In this document: piece after piece, positions 50,330 to 59,970 of the stretch | Position numbering within the stretch: the stretch's first letter is position 1 | How the letters are laid out: every line of letters starts with the position of its first letter | From: Torreya grandis | Taxonomy: Eukaryota; Streptophyta; Pinopsida; Cupressales; Taxaceae | Length of the DNA stretch: 64,000 nucleotides | NCBI GenBank assembly: GCA_037957365.1 | Contig: JARHVA010002371.1 | Coordinates: 2,115,001-2,179,000, forward strand | Direction of reading: 5' to 3' | The notes under the pieces: generated by a model | Databases searched by the model: none | The model's input: only the letters and a program-made list of their open reading frames with translations | What the model was told of the DNA's origin: nothing | Program-made: the position numbers and the translations under genes

Positions 50330-53300
50330 TAGAAGCAAACTTGCCCCAATTTGCCTCTTTCGAGATTGGTCAGGTGTTGATTAATGGATGTGAAGTTGGT
50401 TGACATTATCGTTGGTTGGTTGAAAAAGGTTGAATGTTTGGTCGAGAGGTCTGGTTGATTGATATTTGGTTGAAGTTTGGTTGAGACTGGTCGAATAATT
50501 GGTCGGGGGTTGGGTTGATGGATACTTGGTCGAGGTTTAAGATTAAATGAGTGATTGATATGTGGTAGAGACTGGGTTGAAAAGTTGGTCGAGGTTTGGA
50601 TGAAGGATGAGTTCCCCCAGCAGGTAGGGAGAATGTTTGAAAGATTGGTTAAGGTCGGTTGAGGTTTAGTGGTCAGATGGATGGTATTAATGTCGAATAA
50701 GGGGGTCAAAGGTGGCAAAGGGACCACAGTCTGGCCTGGGGATCTTGATTTAAGTGATGAGGTTGGAGGGGCATGAGTCGGGATTGATGTTTTGTCGAAG
50801 AGGTGGTCAAGAGGATCCTTGATGAGAAGGGAATCCTTTTTTCGGTGTTGATGAATGACAGCTTTGAGAGCACAACAATGCTCAGTGTCATGTCCCGGAG
50901 TGTGATGATAGTTGCAAAATTTAGAGTTGTCGAACCAAGAGGGTCTTGATCCGAGATCTGATGGGTGAGCGGTGTTGAAGGTTTGTTGATAACGTGGTTG
51001 AAAAGAGAGGTGTCATTCTCCAAACATCGGCGAATGGCAACCTTGAGGGCACAATAATGTTCCGTGTCGTGTCCAGGTGTGTGATGATATGCGCAAATGC
51101 AAGTGTCGTCGAACCAGGGTGGTTTTGGTCTGAGAGATTGATATGGTCTGAGAGGCGGGAGGTTGAGGCGAGAGGACTGCAACAATTATCGTAAAAGCAA
51201 GGTGTAAGAACCTGCTAATGGGTCTAGATGTCTTATTGCAGTAGGGGTTGATGACTTTGGTTTAAGAGGCATAAGAGGCGTTGGTCGATGGTTTGAGGGA
51301 GATATATGTTTGATGGGTTGAGGGAGTAATGGAGGCGACGTGCCTCTGTGAAGGATGGGAGTAGGCAGTACTCCTATTAAAGTGGACGGATGCGGGCCCA
51401 AGATTGAAGGCAATGATGAAGGTGGGGGAGAAATTATCCGATGTGGTATAGTGGCTTTCGTTAGTTTGGGTCGAGGGCCACTATTATGTGAGGTAAGGTT
51501 AGGTGTGGGTTTGGGTTTGGATGTGGACAAAGGTGAGTGAGATGTAACAATCTCAGGCAAAGGGCAAGAGGAAACCGTGACTTGGTCTTCCTCGATTGAA
51601 ATGGGTAAAGAGACTGGTTCTTCTCTGGGTGGAGAAGAAATAGGAGAGTGTGGCTCCTCCAGATGGCAGGAGGCAGGGATGATTGTGCCTTCTGATTGTG
51701 CTTGAGGAGTAGGCAAGGTATGGTCATTGGATGAAGGTGGGGCTAATGGTGTAGGTGTGGTCAAGGCATCCTCCAATATAGGAGAAATAGATGGAGGACT
51801 AATAGGAGAAGAGGGTTCTTCATCTTGTGATAGACGAATAGGAGAAGAAGACTCTTCTACCTGTGAAAGAGATTGGTCAGAGACAAGAGGTAAGATAGTG
51901 TTAATCGTGTGAATGTCATGGTCTTGAGGGTCTTTGGTTATGGTTTGGACGTTGTTCTGAGTAGGTGGATGATTTGGAAAAGGGTGTTTGAAGATGTCGA
52001 TATGTTGATTGGGTGGGGCGTTCGGGTTATCTAAAATAAGATCCCCCTTGTCGATCATGTCTTGGATGATGTTTTTGAAGGTTCGGCAGTTGTCGATGTC
52101 ATGGCCTTGGATGCAGTGAAAGTGGCAGAAGTCAGCCTCTCTATACCATGTAGGGAGGGCTTTAGAGGGGTCAAATTGAGGTGGTTAGATTGTAGAGAGA
52201 TTGAGGACCCCCTGCTTGAGAAGTTTTTCCAAAATGGAAGCGTATGGTTCTCCAAGTGGAGTGTAAGAACACTGGATATACCGTTGTTGGAATTGTTTGG
52301 TAATGCTGGAAGATGTTGAAGGTTGGGAATAATTCGTTGTTGTTGAGGATGGTGATCTAATGACCACAGTGTTGGCCACTCCTTTAGATTCGTAATTGGC
52401 AGAAGAAGAAGGTCTAAAAGAAGAATGGCCAGTAGATTTTGCGTTGGTATTACGCAATTTGACCTTATCTTCTTCAAGGGCACAGAGTTCAAGCTTTCGA
52501 GCCATGATGAAAGCTTTGTCAAAAGTGCGGAATGTCTGAATCCGCAAGGTATAAGAGATGTGGTTGGCACATGCTCGAGAAAATAGCTCGATGAGCTCGG
52601 GTTGAGGCAAGGAGAAGGAGAGCTGGTTAATCAAGCCTCTCCAACGAGCGACAAAATCGACTACAGATTCGTCGTCAAATTACCTGATGGAATAAAGGTC
52701 TGTGATTGAGACTTGTTTGGTGATGTTGATTGAGAAGTGGTTGAGAAATAGTTGGGCGAGTTGAATGAATGAAAAGATAGAGTGTCTGGCAAGCGAACTA
52801 TACCAGTCAAGGGCGGGGCCAGAAAGCGACATAGGGAACGTGCGTGAAAGCAACGCATCGTCATGGGAAATAAGATAACAGGCATGCCTAAATGCCCGTA
52901 GATGTTGTTGTGGGTCTTCCTTACTCTGAAAGCGAGTGAATTTAGGAAGCTCCCATTAGTTAGGGTATGGTCGAATAGGGACGGAAGGATGGATGGGCTC
53001 GTTGCAAATTTGCTCATATAACAAAGTATTGCTTGAACCGGAAATGGAGGCTTCGAGACTGGACATTTTATCCATCAGCATCTTAATGATGTCTGCTGAC
53101 GGATTGGCGAGTTGAGCGCCCCCTAGGTTGTAAGGCACTTGGAAGAGGCTAGAGGAGGTGTGCGACATAGTCGGTTGTACAATGTACGGATGACTAGTCG
53201 CAGGGGCAGCAGTGGAGGCTAAAGGTGGTTGCGTTATGAAGGTCGAAGGTATAAGTTGACTGGGCACCGCCAAAGGTGGTTGAATGGTGGCACTGGTAAA

Positions 53301-53790
53301 AAGAGAGGTTGGCACTCCTACATTTGTGGGCGCAAGAGTGTGAGGGGTCGAGACAATCAAGTTCTGATATGATGTAGAACTTGGTTGAATTGCAGGTGGT
53401 TGAGGGGGTAATGGAACCCCGATGGAGGTTGGTCTAAAAATAGATGGGGAGGCCAAACTTTGCATATTGGCCATGATTGGGTTAATAGTTGAGGTGAAAG
53501 GCTGAGTCATAAAGGGTTGGGTGGTGAATGGTGTGGATGTCGTCGCCACATCACCCGAAAGGTCTCGCGTTGGGTTTCTCGCGAGATAGTTTTGGAGGGC
53601 TGCGGTATTGAGGTCCAAGAATCTCTCGAAATCTTGGTTCCCTTCAGGGATGATGGGAATTTGAGTCGGGGTCGGGGTCGGTCCTGTAGGAGTTTGTTCA
53701 GTCTCTGAGTGGAATCCATGATAGGACTGGTTAGGGACGAGGGAGCGTGGTCAAAAAGGAGGGTCAGATTCTAGAAACAATGTTTTTGCA
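50330..53790 (-). pseudogene. Long Gag of element G with three zinc motifs, interrupted by TAA stops
   Basis: One minus-strand frame stays open from about 53790 to 50706 apart from four TAA stops (near 52956, 52680, 52183 and 51186). The N-terminal part (53618-52960) is rich in Pro, Ser, Thr and Gln. The capsid region includes PKFTRFQSKEDPQQHLRAF, TFPMSLSGPALDWYSSL, FVARWRGLINQLSFSLPQPE and FDKAFIMARKLE. Three C-x2-H-x4-H-type zinc motifs follow: CHFHCIQGHDIDNC (about 52125), CAYHHTPGHDTEHYC (about 51095) and, after a frameshift, CNYHHTPGHDTEHC (about 50915). A roughly 270-residue Pro/Ser/His-rich linker (52010-51190) lies between the first and second. Gag would form the particle. The true start is unclear; no clean ATG context is evident. 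Confidence 0.85.
50380..50660. repeat. GGTTGA/GGTCGA short-word tandem tract (element G)
   Basis: TTGGTTGA, TTGGTCGA and related words recur more than a dozen times at irregular spacing over 280 bp, giving low-complexity Asn/Gln/Ser/Thr-rich peptides on the minus strand. It lies at the 3' edge of the gag region. Confidence 0.75.
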
Positions 53791-53874
53791 GTTCCAGAAA
53801 CTTAGAATAGAGTTTTTGACAGAGAAGGGATAGGTTTTAGGTTGCTGGTTTTAAAAAAAAGGACAGTGACAGAG

Positions 53875-54026
53875 ACCGACGTCGGTTTAAAAACCGATGT
53901 CGGTAAGGAAGATAGCCGACGTCGGTCAGATAACCGATGCCGGTAAGAGATGAAAGCTGACGTCGGTGACAAGACCGATGCCGGTGACTGGGGAAAGCCG
54001 ACGTCGGTGGAAGAACTGATGCCGGT
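53875..54026. repeat. Palindromic 12-mer array in G 5' leader (8 sites)
   Basis: Sites start at 53875, 53893, 53915, 53933, 53956, 53974, 53997 and 54015, spacings 18, 22, 18, 23, 18, 23, 18. They are variants of ACCGACGTCGGT: the exact palindrome at 53875, ACCGATGTCGGT, GCCGACGTCGGT, ACCGATGCCGGT and GCTGACGTCGGT. Sites alternate GACGTC and GATGYC cores, forming a tandem period of 40-41 bp. The array lies between primer-binding site and gag on the coding strand. Confidence 0.93.
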
Positions 54027-54866
54027 GACTGTGTTTTCCAGAGAACCAAAAGATTTGAAGATTCTTGGAAAAACAATGAAGAAAGCGTCCTCACTCACTC
54101 AAACAAACAGATGAAAAGAGGAAAACAGAGAGTGACAGACAAGCCTAAGCGATAAATCCTAGGAATTAACTTTAGAAGCTGTGGCTTATGCCTTAGATGA
54201 ATGTTTGGGGAGATTGGTTGTCAAGAAGGTCCTAGAAGAAGCAGTCTAGAGCTGGTTTCGGGTCTTGTTTTAGGTGCTCAAAAATCTGTGTTAGGTCTGG
54301 TACGTGGCCTGGTGCTAAGGAGCAAGCTCCCCTCACTTCACGATTTCAGTGGTTAGCTGGTCTCGCTTAGCCAAGATATACCTCACCTAGAGTTTATCTT
54401 CCGCCAGAGAACGGAGTGGGCTTCCCCCTTGGTGATGAAATCCAAGTAGGGTCACCGGGACGGGTAAGGTATCCGCTGGGGGATGAAATCCCAGTCGGGC
54501 CTTGTCTCAAGTAAGTTTTATGTTCGTTTTAGTGCATGTGGTTTGGTAGTGTAACATCAAGTGTCTAAGATTTATTCAATATGCGTCTAAGTTACTAGAT
54601 GTGGACTAAGAAGATGCAAGCACAAGCAGAAATGAATGCAAAGTGTTTTAACGCCCAAGTCGAAATGTGATGTTTGTTATGAAGACAAGTTTGAGAAAGG
54701 GTTGAAAGTATGACGTTGGACTAGTCTAGAATGTGCAAGAAAGAAAAGAAGGATTCTTTTTAATTCCTGCTTATAGTGTCATTGAGAAGAAAAGAAGGAG
54801 GAGAAAAGGTAAGAACCTAATGCTCCTAAATGAATGAAGAAGAAAAGGAACCCAGGAGGAACCTAG
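54027..54866 (-). other. Rest of the 5' leader of element G
   Basis: About 840 bp between the array and the primer site. It contains a duplicated segment (GGTGATGAAATCCAAGTAGG near 54435 and GGGGATGAAATCCCAGTCGG near 54479) and no recognisable protein. Weak open frames through the array encode Ser/Arg/Pro-rich peptides and are probably incidental. Confidence 0.6.
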
Positions 54867-54888
54867 GGTCCCACCGGGTGTGCCAGAA
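54867..54888 (-). promoter_or_regulatory. Primer-binding site of element G
   Basis: Minus-strand TTCTGGCACACCCGGTGGGA follows the 5' LTR end. CTGGCAC-CCCGGTGGGAC-type sites next to LTRs are familiar from Tat-group Gypsy elements, which supports Gypsy ancestry. The tRNA was not determined. Confidence 0.75.
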
Positions 54889-55273
54889 TGTTTCTATCGC
54901 TAATTTGCTTTTTCAGATTCAAGAGAGAGAAGAAACTAAAGAGATAATGGACAAGGCATGGAAGTACCTGGATGAAGATCGCGCACCGTAATCCAGACGT
55001 TTGTGAGCACCCCTCTTTGGCTGTGGAGGAATGACACCTGCAAAGAAAAAGAACTTGGACAAGAAAATGTTAGATGGATAGGCGGTGGGTTGCCAAGCGA
55101 AAGCTTGTTCCCGAAAGTGTGAAAACTTCCTCAAGGGAGGTCAACCCACTGATAACAGACAGATAAAAGACCAAGAAAATACAGGATGCCAGAATACAGA
55201 AGTGATAAACAAATTAGGAAGAAAAGAAAAGACAAATGATTACCTGAAAGGAGCAGTCGGGCTGATGACAGTC

Positions 55274-55383
55274 GCCGAGGCCGAAAATGTTGCCGCTGTC
55301 GGTTATCTGATCTACCGACGTCGGTTATACTGCCGACGTCGGTTATACTGCCGACGTTGGTTGAGGAAGTGACCGGCGTCGGT
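55274..55383. repeat. Palindromic 12-mer array in G 5' LTR (6 sites)
   Basis: Sites start at 55274, 55292, 55314, 55332, 55350 and 55372, spacings 18, 22, 18, 18, 22. Site 55314 is the exact ACCGACGTCGGT; others are GCCGACGTCGGT, GCCGACGTTGGT and ACCGGCGTCGGT. The extra 18-bp unit accounts for the whole length difference between the two LTRs. Confidence 0.88.
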
Positions 55384-55926
55384 CGGGGTTGTGGCCTGTG
55401 GTCAGGTCTGATTTGGTTTTGGTTCGTGGATGGGTCTGAGACAGAGTTTATGGGCGTGCTCGGATGGTTTGGAGAATGCTCTGGGTCTGGTTAGGTGCCC
55501 TGTGCAGGGTCTTTTGTTGGTAGGAGGGGCGAGGAAGTTGTCTGGGACTAGATTAAAAGGGGGACAGGAAAGAGGGAGATGGACAGGGGACAGGGTCTGA
55601 GAAGGCTTTTCAGCCTCTCAGGGGAAGGACACAGCAAGTAGAAGATAGTAGATAGGATAGATAACTGAGACTAAATGAAAGAATGGAATAAAACAATGAA
55701 ATTGCTTACCTTTTGGCTTGCTGACTGAAGGACGGAGGAGCTGTTGTTGGAGCCACGGAAGACTTGTTGCAAGAGGAAATCCCTGATCTAGAGTCCCTGC
55801 CTCTGTTGTTGCTGTTGCACGAGGTCCAAAGAGAAGAGAGTCGAATGCCAAAGCGCCGAGAGGATTCTGTTTACGAGCTCAAGGGTCCAGGGGCTGCAAC
55901 GGATGCAGAAAGGGGTATTGAAGGCT

Positions 55927-55977
55927 GCCGACGCCGGCAGTTTCGCCGACGTCGGCCGAAGGGTCGCCGACATCGGT
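55927..55977. repeat. Second 12-mer cluster in G 5' LTR (3 sites)
   Basis: GCCGACGCCGGC, GCCGACGTCGGC and GCCGACATCGGT start at 55927, 55945 and 55966, spacings 18 and 21. Confidence 0.85.
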
Positions 55978-55992
55978 GGTGGCAGAATGGGG

Positions 55993-56016
55993 ACAGAGGC
56001 TAAAAATAGCCTCTGT
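55993..56016. other. Perfect hairpin in G 5' LTR
   Basis: ACAGAGGCTA and TAGCCTCTGT are perfect inverted repeats around an AAAA loop. The other LTR keeps seven to eight of the paired bases (47895-47912). It could be an RNA structure in the R region; that is inference. Confidence 0.75.
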
Positions 56017-56335
56017 GCATTCTTGCACGCCGCCGGGCGAGGGATTGTGGGAAGAACGGTCATGAGGGTGCTTAAATGGGTGTGGGGGGAAGATAATGAG
56101 GATATTTGGCATAATAAATGCTAGGGGGAAGGTGGAGGGATTCAAGGGAGGATCCAAGGTGGCAAGGTGGCAAGGGTGAGGTGGAAAGGGGGCCACTAAA
56201 TTAAAATGTTTTAAGTTATTTTAATTTAATGAATGGAGGGGACTAGGACAAGGGTTAGGATATGGGTCGAGGCAGACAAGGGGGGAGAACGAAAGGTGAC
56301 CAAGGTGCAGACACATTTACGGTGTCTACACTTAA

Positions 56336-58879
56336 TTTAAACATTTCTTTGTCCAAAGCTTTCAATAATTAATGATCATTAGGATCAGTCAGTTTTATAC
56401 AATCCACTCAATCAGATTACTCCTCATCTTGCATTGATGGCACCAATTAAGCTAGTGAAATTTGTCCACTACTTATTTAAAGTCATGAATGTGAGATTTG
56501 GTTTAAATATATATAATAATATAAAAACTAATAGATTCATTCAAAATATTTTTCTTTAGTCAACAAAAAAAATGCTAAGTACAAAAATAAAAAATACACA
56601 CATTTAGTCTATCAAATTTAATGTATTGAATCTAATATCATCTAGTTTATTATAGAATAATAGATAGAATCAAAAACAATCTTAAATATAACATACCATC
56701 TAGATATTGATTTATCTAAATTGCCATTATTTTAATCACAAAGCAACTTATAATGCCATTTTATCCCTAAAACAAACATTATAATACAGACTTATTTAGT
56801 TATTCATTTTCCACATACATATAACAAAAGCTAGTTCAAAACATATTAATATGCTTTGTATTTAAAACTCATAAATAACTTATTTTAATTCTTTAATATA
56901 ATATTAAAATATATACCAACACCCACATTCACATTTTTATGGTAATAATGTTTTAAAGCATAACACAACTGTGAACGTGTGTGTGTGTGTATGGTATAAT
57001 CATTTCCAGTTCTGTTACATGATCACAAATGAATATCTTATACCGTGTATATGTATATTTTTATAACTCTCAATTATGATTTCAATACAGTATAAATACT
57101 TTATTGTATATGATATATCCTAAGAAGACATCCACTATCTAATGTCTTAGAGTATTCCGTATACTCTATGTTTACTTCTGGCTAACAAAATAGCCCCATG
57201 GCCCTTTTATAAACTAGATAAATCCAAGTATATTTGTATAACTTAAAACACAGAATTTAATGCGATTCATACTTCATACATAGCCAACAATTTATACTAT
57301 TTTCGTTTAATCAAATTACTCAAATCAATCGATTCAAATTAACATTTAAATTAAATGCATATGATCAAACACATACATTCAACCAACTATGCGCATTTTG
57401 GGATTTTTGATATAACAATTCAAACTTAACCACATAAAACCCCTTCATGTAAATTATATATATGAAACTACATACCTAGTCTTTTCACCAACTATGCTAG
57501 ACTCTTACTCGTATCATAGACTAATTTGAATATGTAATAATGATACACAGACATAACTTAAACATTTGTGTAGTTCATATATAATTAATTCAATCAAAAT
57601 CTTAACTCTACCATATCAAAATTAACCTCTTTGTGTATATAACTATGCATAAAGTTGAGTGCACAGATAACAATTCACTCTTTTACCTACCTGTACCTAA
57701 GTTATTTGTTATGGCTTTAACCATTTTGTTCCCAATCCCATATATGAATAAGTATGCATGTTATGGGATTCATAATAGATTCAAACATGAATACTATGAT
57801 CTTGGTTTAAAATGTACAAAATTCATTTGAAATCTAAAGCAACAAAATTCCATTCAAAACTAAAACTTTGAGTTCATCTATATAGGTATCACATGACCGC
57901 TTATATTTTACACATACATTTTATCTCGAAAGCACCCCAAATTTCCAGGATATAAGTGTGGATATATATGTATGTATGTATGTATGTATCTAAATAGTCC
58001 ATTTTCTATAAATAACCCATACATCTATACCCAAAATCCAATTAGGTTTATACACAGTCAATCCCTCATACAAACCAAAATTACAATATAATTTATTAAA
58101 TACCTTAATGAATAAATATCATAACTTGTTTGACAACGAAACTATGTCAAGCCAAATCTAATATACCATCTAAGAAAATAATCATTTCATGATTGAATAG
58201 ATATTTTCAAATTGAAAAAGGAGTTTAAGATAGAGCTTATTTATAGCCAAAATAACAATGGCAACTCCTACAACTCTACTCAATTCCTTAAGTTTAGCTT
58301 AGGTTGGATGTAGGATTTTGTGGAGGGTCGAGCCTTCCACAGTGCCCTACATATAGCTGTTTTATAAATTTCCATAACATTTCAAATAAATGAAAACCTA
58401 GTAACCATTTCAATTCAAATCCATCAATTATTACACATAAGAATGTTAAGTACAAAACTAACCTATGATTATAATTATGCCAAGGAAGTTGTGTTTATTC
58501 TTCTTCCTTAACTCAAACTCTCCTTCTTCTATTTTTGAATGCTACACTCCATATCCATCCCTCCCAATCCTCCTTCCTCTTTCTTTTATTCTTTTCCATC
58601 ACCTTACTCTCAACCACTTTCTCGCCCCATCTCAATAGACAAAATTGATTTAAAATATGCATGTCAAAATAGCTCAACAGAACCCCCGCTAAGCTATAGT
58701 CTACCACCATTTCTTATGTAGCCAACAACCAAACTTTACATCATATTTTTTTCTAAAAATGATGGATAACCCAGAGTCAATGAGTGATTAGAAACCCCAA
58801 TCATATCAAAACTTCCAATGATTCAATAAAATAATCATTATATAACCTAAATAATATTTACTTGCCTTTTGACTTAAAC
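56336..58879 (-). repeat. 5' LTR of element F, second segment
   Basis: It resumes alignment with the left LTR at 37492 and follows it to 40338, ending TAAAC at 58879 where element H begins. It lacks the long GT expansion of the left copy. Confidence 0.88.
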
Positions 58880-59189
58880 TATTAGAGAGTTATCAATGAT
58901 GTCTTGATGATGTCATAGAGGTGTCCTAGTGAGTGGATGAAGTGTTTTGATAGACTAAGTGACAATGACAAAATGTGCAATTTGTTTGTCCTAGTGTGCT
59001 TGAAGTTGGCTTGGTTGATATCCAAAATTTGAATGGTTAGAGATGTTCAAAGATGAGTATGGTGATTGGAGTATGTGCAAGAGGTCATTAAGATATTATC
59101 TATGTTTTGAGAGCTTATGTGTATAAGTGTAATTCATCTAGTTTTCCATAGCTTTCATCTAGACAGTTTGGGGCTAGTGGTAGAAAATC

Positions 59190-59970
59190 TAAGTAGGTAG
59201 TTTGATGATGTCACTATTGCCACGTGGGAAAGAGTCAAGGGGAGTTGGTCATATGGTTATGATCACATTAGTCCCTAGTTTTTATACACCAAATATAAAA
59301 TCATGCATCAGAGTGTGATCAAATATATGAGGGTGCAAAGTTGACTTCTTAGTCAGATTCATTATTTTCCCATACTTAGCCAAATTTGCAATGTGCCTAG
59401 AAAGAGCCAAGTAAGCAGTTTGATGATGGAATATCTCACATGTGTGGATGTTTCAGGAGAAGGTAATCATATGGGTTTGTTCAATTTAGAAATAGTATAG
59501 TTTTTGCTAATTTTTAGATCATGCAATGAAGCACATCAAAAGATATACTTATGCAAACTTGGGCTCCTAGGTAGTTTGATTGTGTTTCTCCATACTTAAC
59601 CAATTTTACCATATGACAAGAAGAGTCGAGTGAGAATTTTGATGGTGTTATATCTTGCACATGTGAAGGTGTCAAGAGAAACTTATCATAGTTTTGAACA
59701 TAGTTTATTTTTGTTAAATTTGAGTCCATGCGTTGAAGTGTGGTAAAAGTTATGAAGGAGCAAAGTTGGTCTCCTAGAGAAATTTTGACATAGTTGGCTC
59801 TGAGACAAAAGTTTTTGAGAAGGATTTTTAATGCCATTATATCTCTCACATGAAAAGGTTTTAGGAGTAGTGTGTCACATGGTTGGATTCTCCTATGTGA
59901 GGAGATCATCTGGTCTAAATTTAAGATCGTGCAAGTAAGCATAGAAGAAGTTATTGAGGTGAAAAAAAGG
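59190..59970 (+). repeat. Imperfect tandem repeats of about 200 bp in H LTR
   Basis: Four diverged units share, in order, AGTTTGATG-like, ATATCTCACATGTG-like, GGTGTCAAGAGAA-like, ATCATATGGTT-like, TTTTTGCTAAATTT-like, ATCATGCA-like and GCAAAGTTGGCTCCTAG-like words. They are seen near 59198, 59418, 59635 and 59820. The minus-strand open frame 60005-59514 through them is repetitive and probably not a gene. Confidence 0.6.

Larger units (their letters stand above)
46806..56330 (-). mobile_element. Element G: young gag-only LTR retrotransposon (9.5 kb, TR-GAG type)
   Basis: LTRs of 1424 and 1442 bp, about 97 percent identical where I compared them, bound the element. A perfect target duplication CTTAA lies at 46801-46805 and 56331-56335, and F's left LTR shows the empty site (TTTAA at 37487-37491). 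On the minus strand come 5' LTR, primer site, a palindrome-rich leader, a long gag, then about 2.1 kb of non-coding repeats, a purine tract and the 3' LTR. No protease, RT, RNase H or integrase block is present on either strand. It is visibly richer in G and C than the rest of the window. It must have been mobilised by another element's enzymes. Confidence 0.93.
54889..56330 (-). repeat. 5' LTR of element G (1442 bp)
   Basis: In plus sense it runs from TGTTTCTATCGCT to CGGTGTCTACA. Most differences from 46806-48229 are transitions, several at CpG. It contains a 6-site array (55274-55383), a 3-site cluster (55927-55977) and a 10-bp stem hairpin at 55993-56016. On the coding strand four AG|GT splice-like junctions are present. 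CCATTTAAGCACCC (about 56075-56061) is a possible TATA-like element. Confidence 0.95.

Noticed and set aside
51355..51912. Plus-strand open frames opposite G's Gag linker
   Set aside because: They are shadows of the minus-strand Pro/Ser-rich coding frame, giving Gly/Glu-rich peptides.
53875..54026. CRISPR-like array
   Set aside because: Repeats are 12 bp, palindromic, spaced by 6-11 bp with similar spacers, in a plant retroelement; there are no cas genes.
53802..54098. Two overlapping minus-strand open frames through the 12-mer array
   Set aside because: They translate the phased repeats in two frames; neither has a supported start or a family motif.
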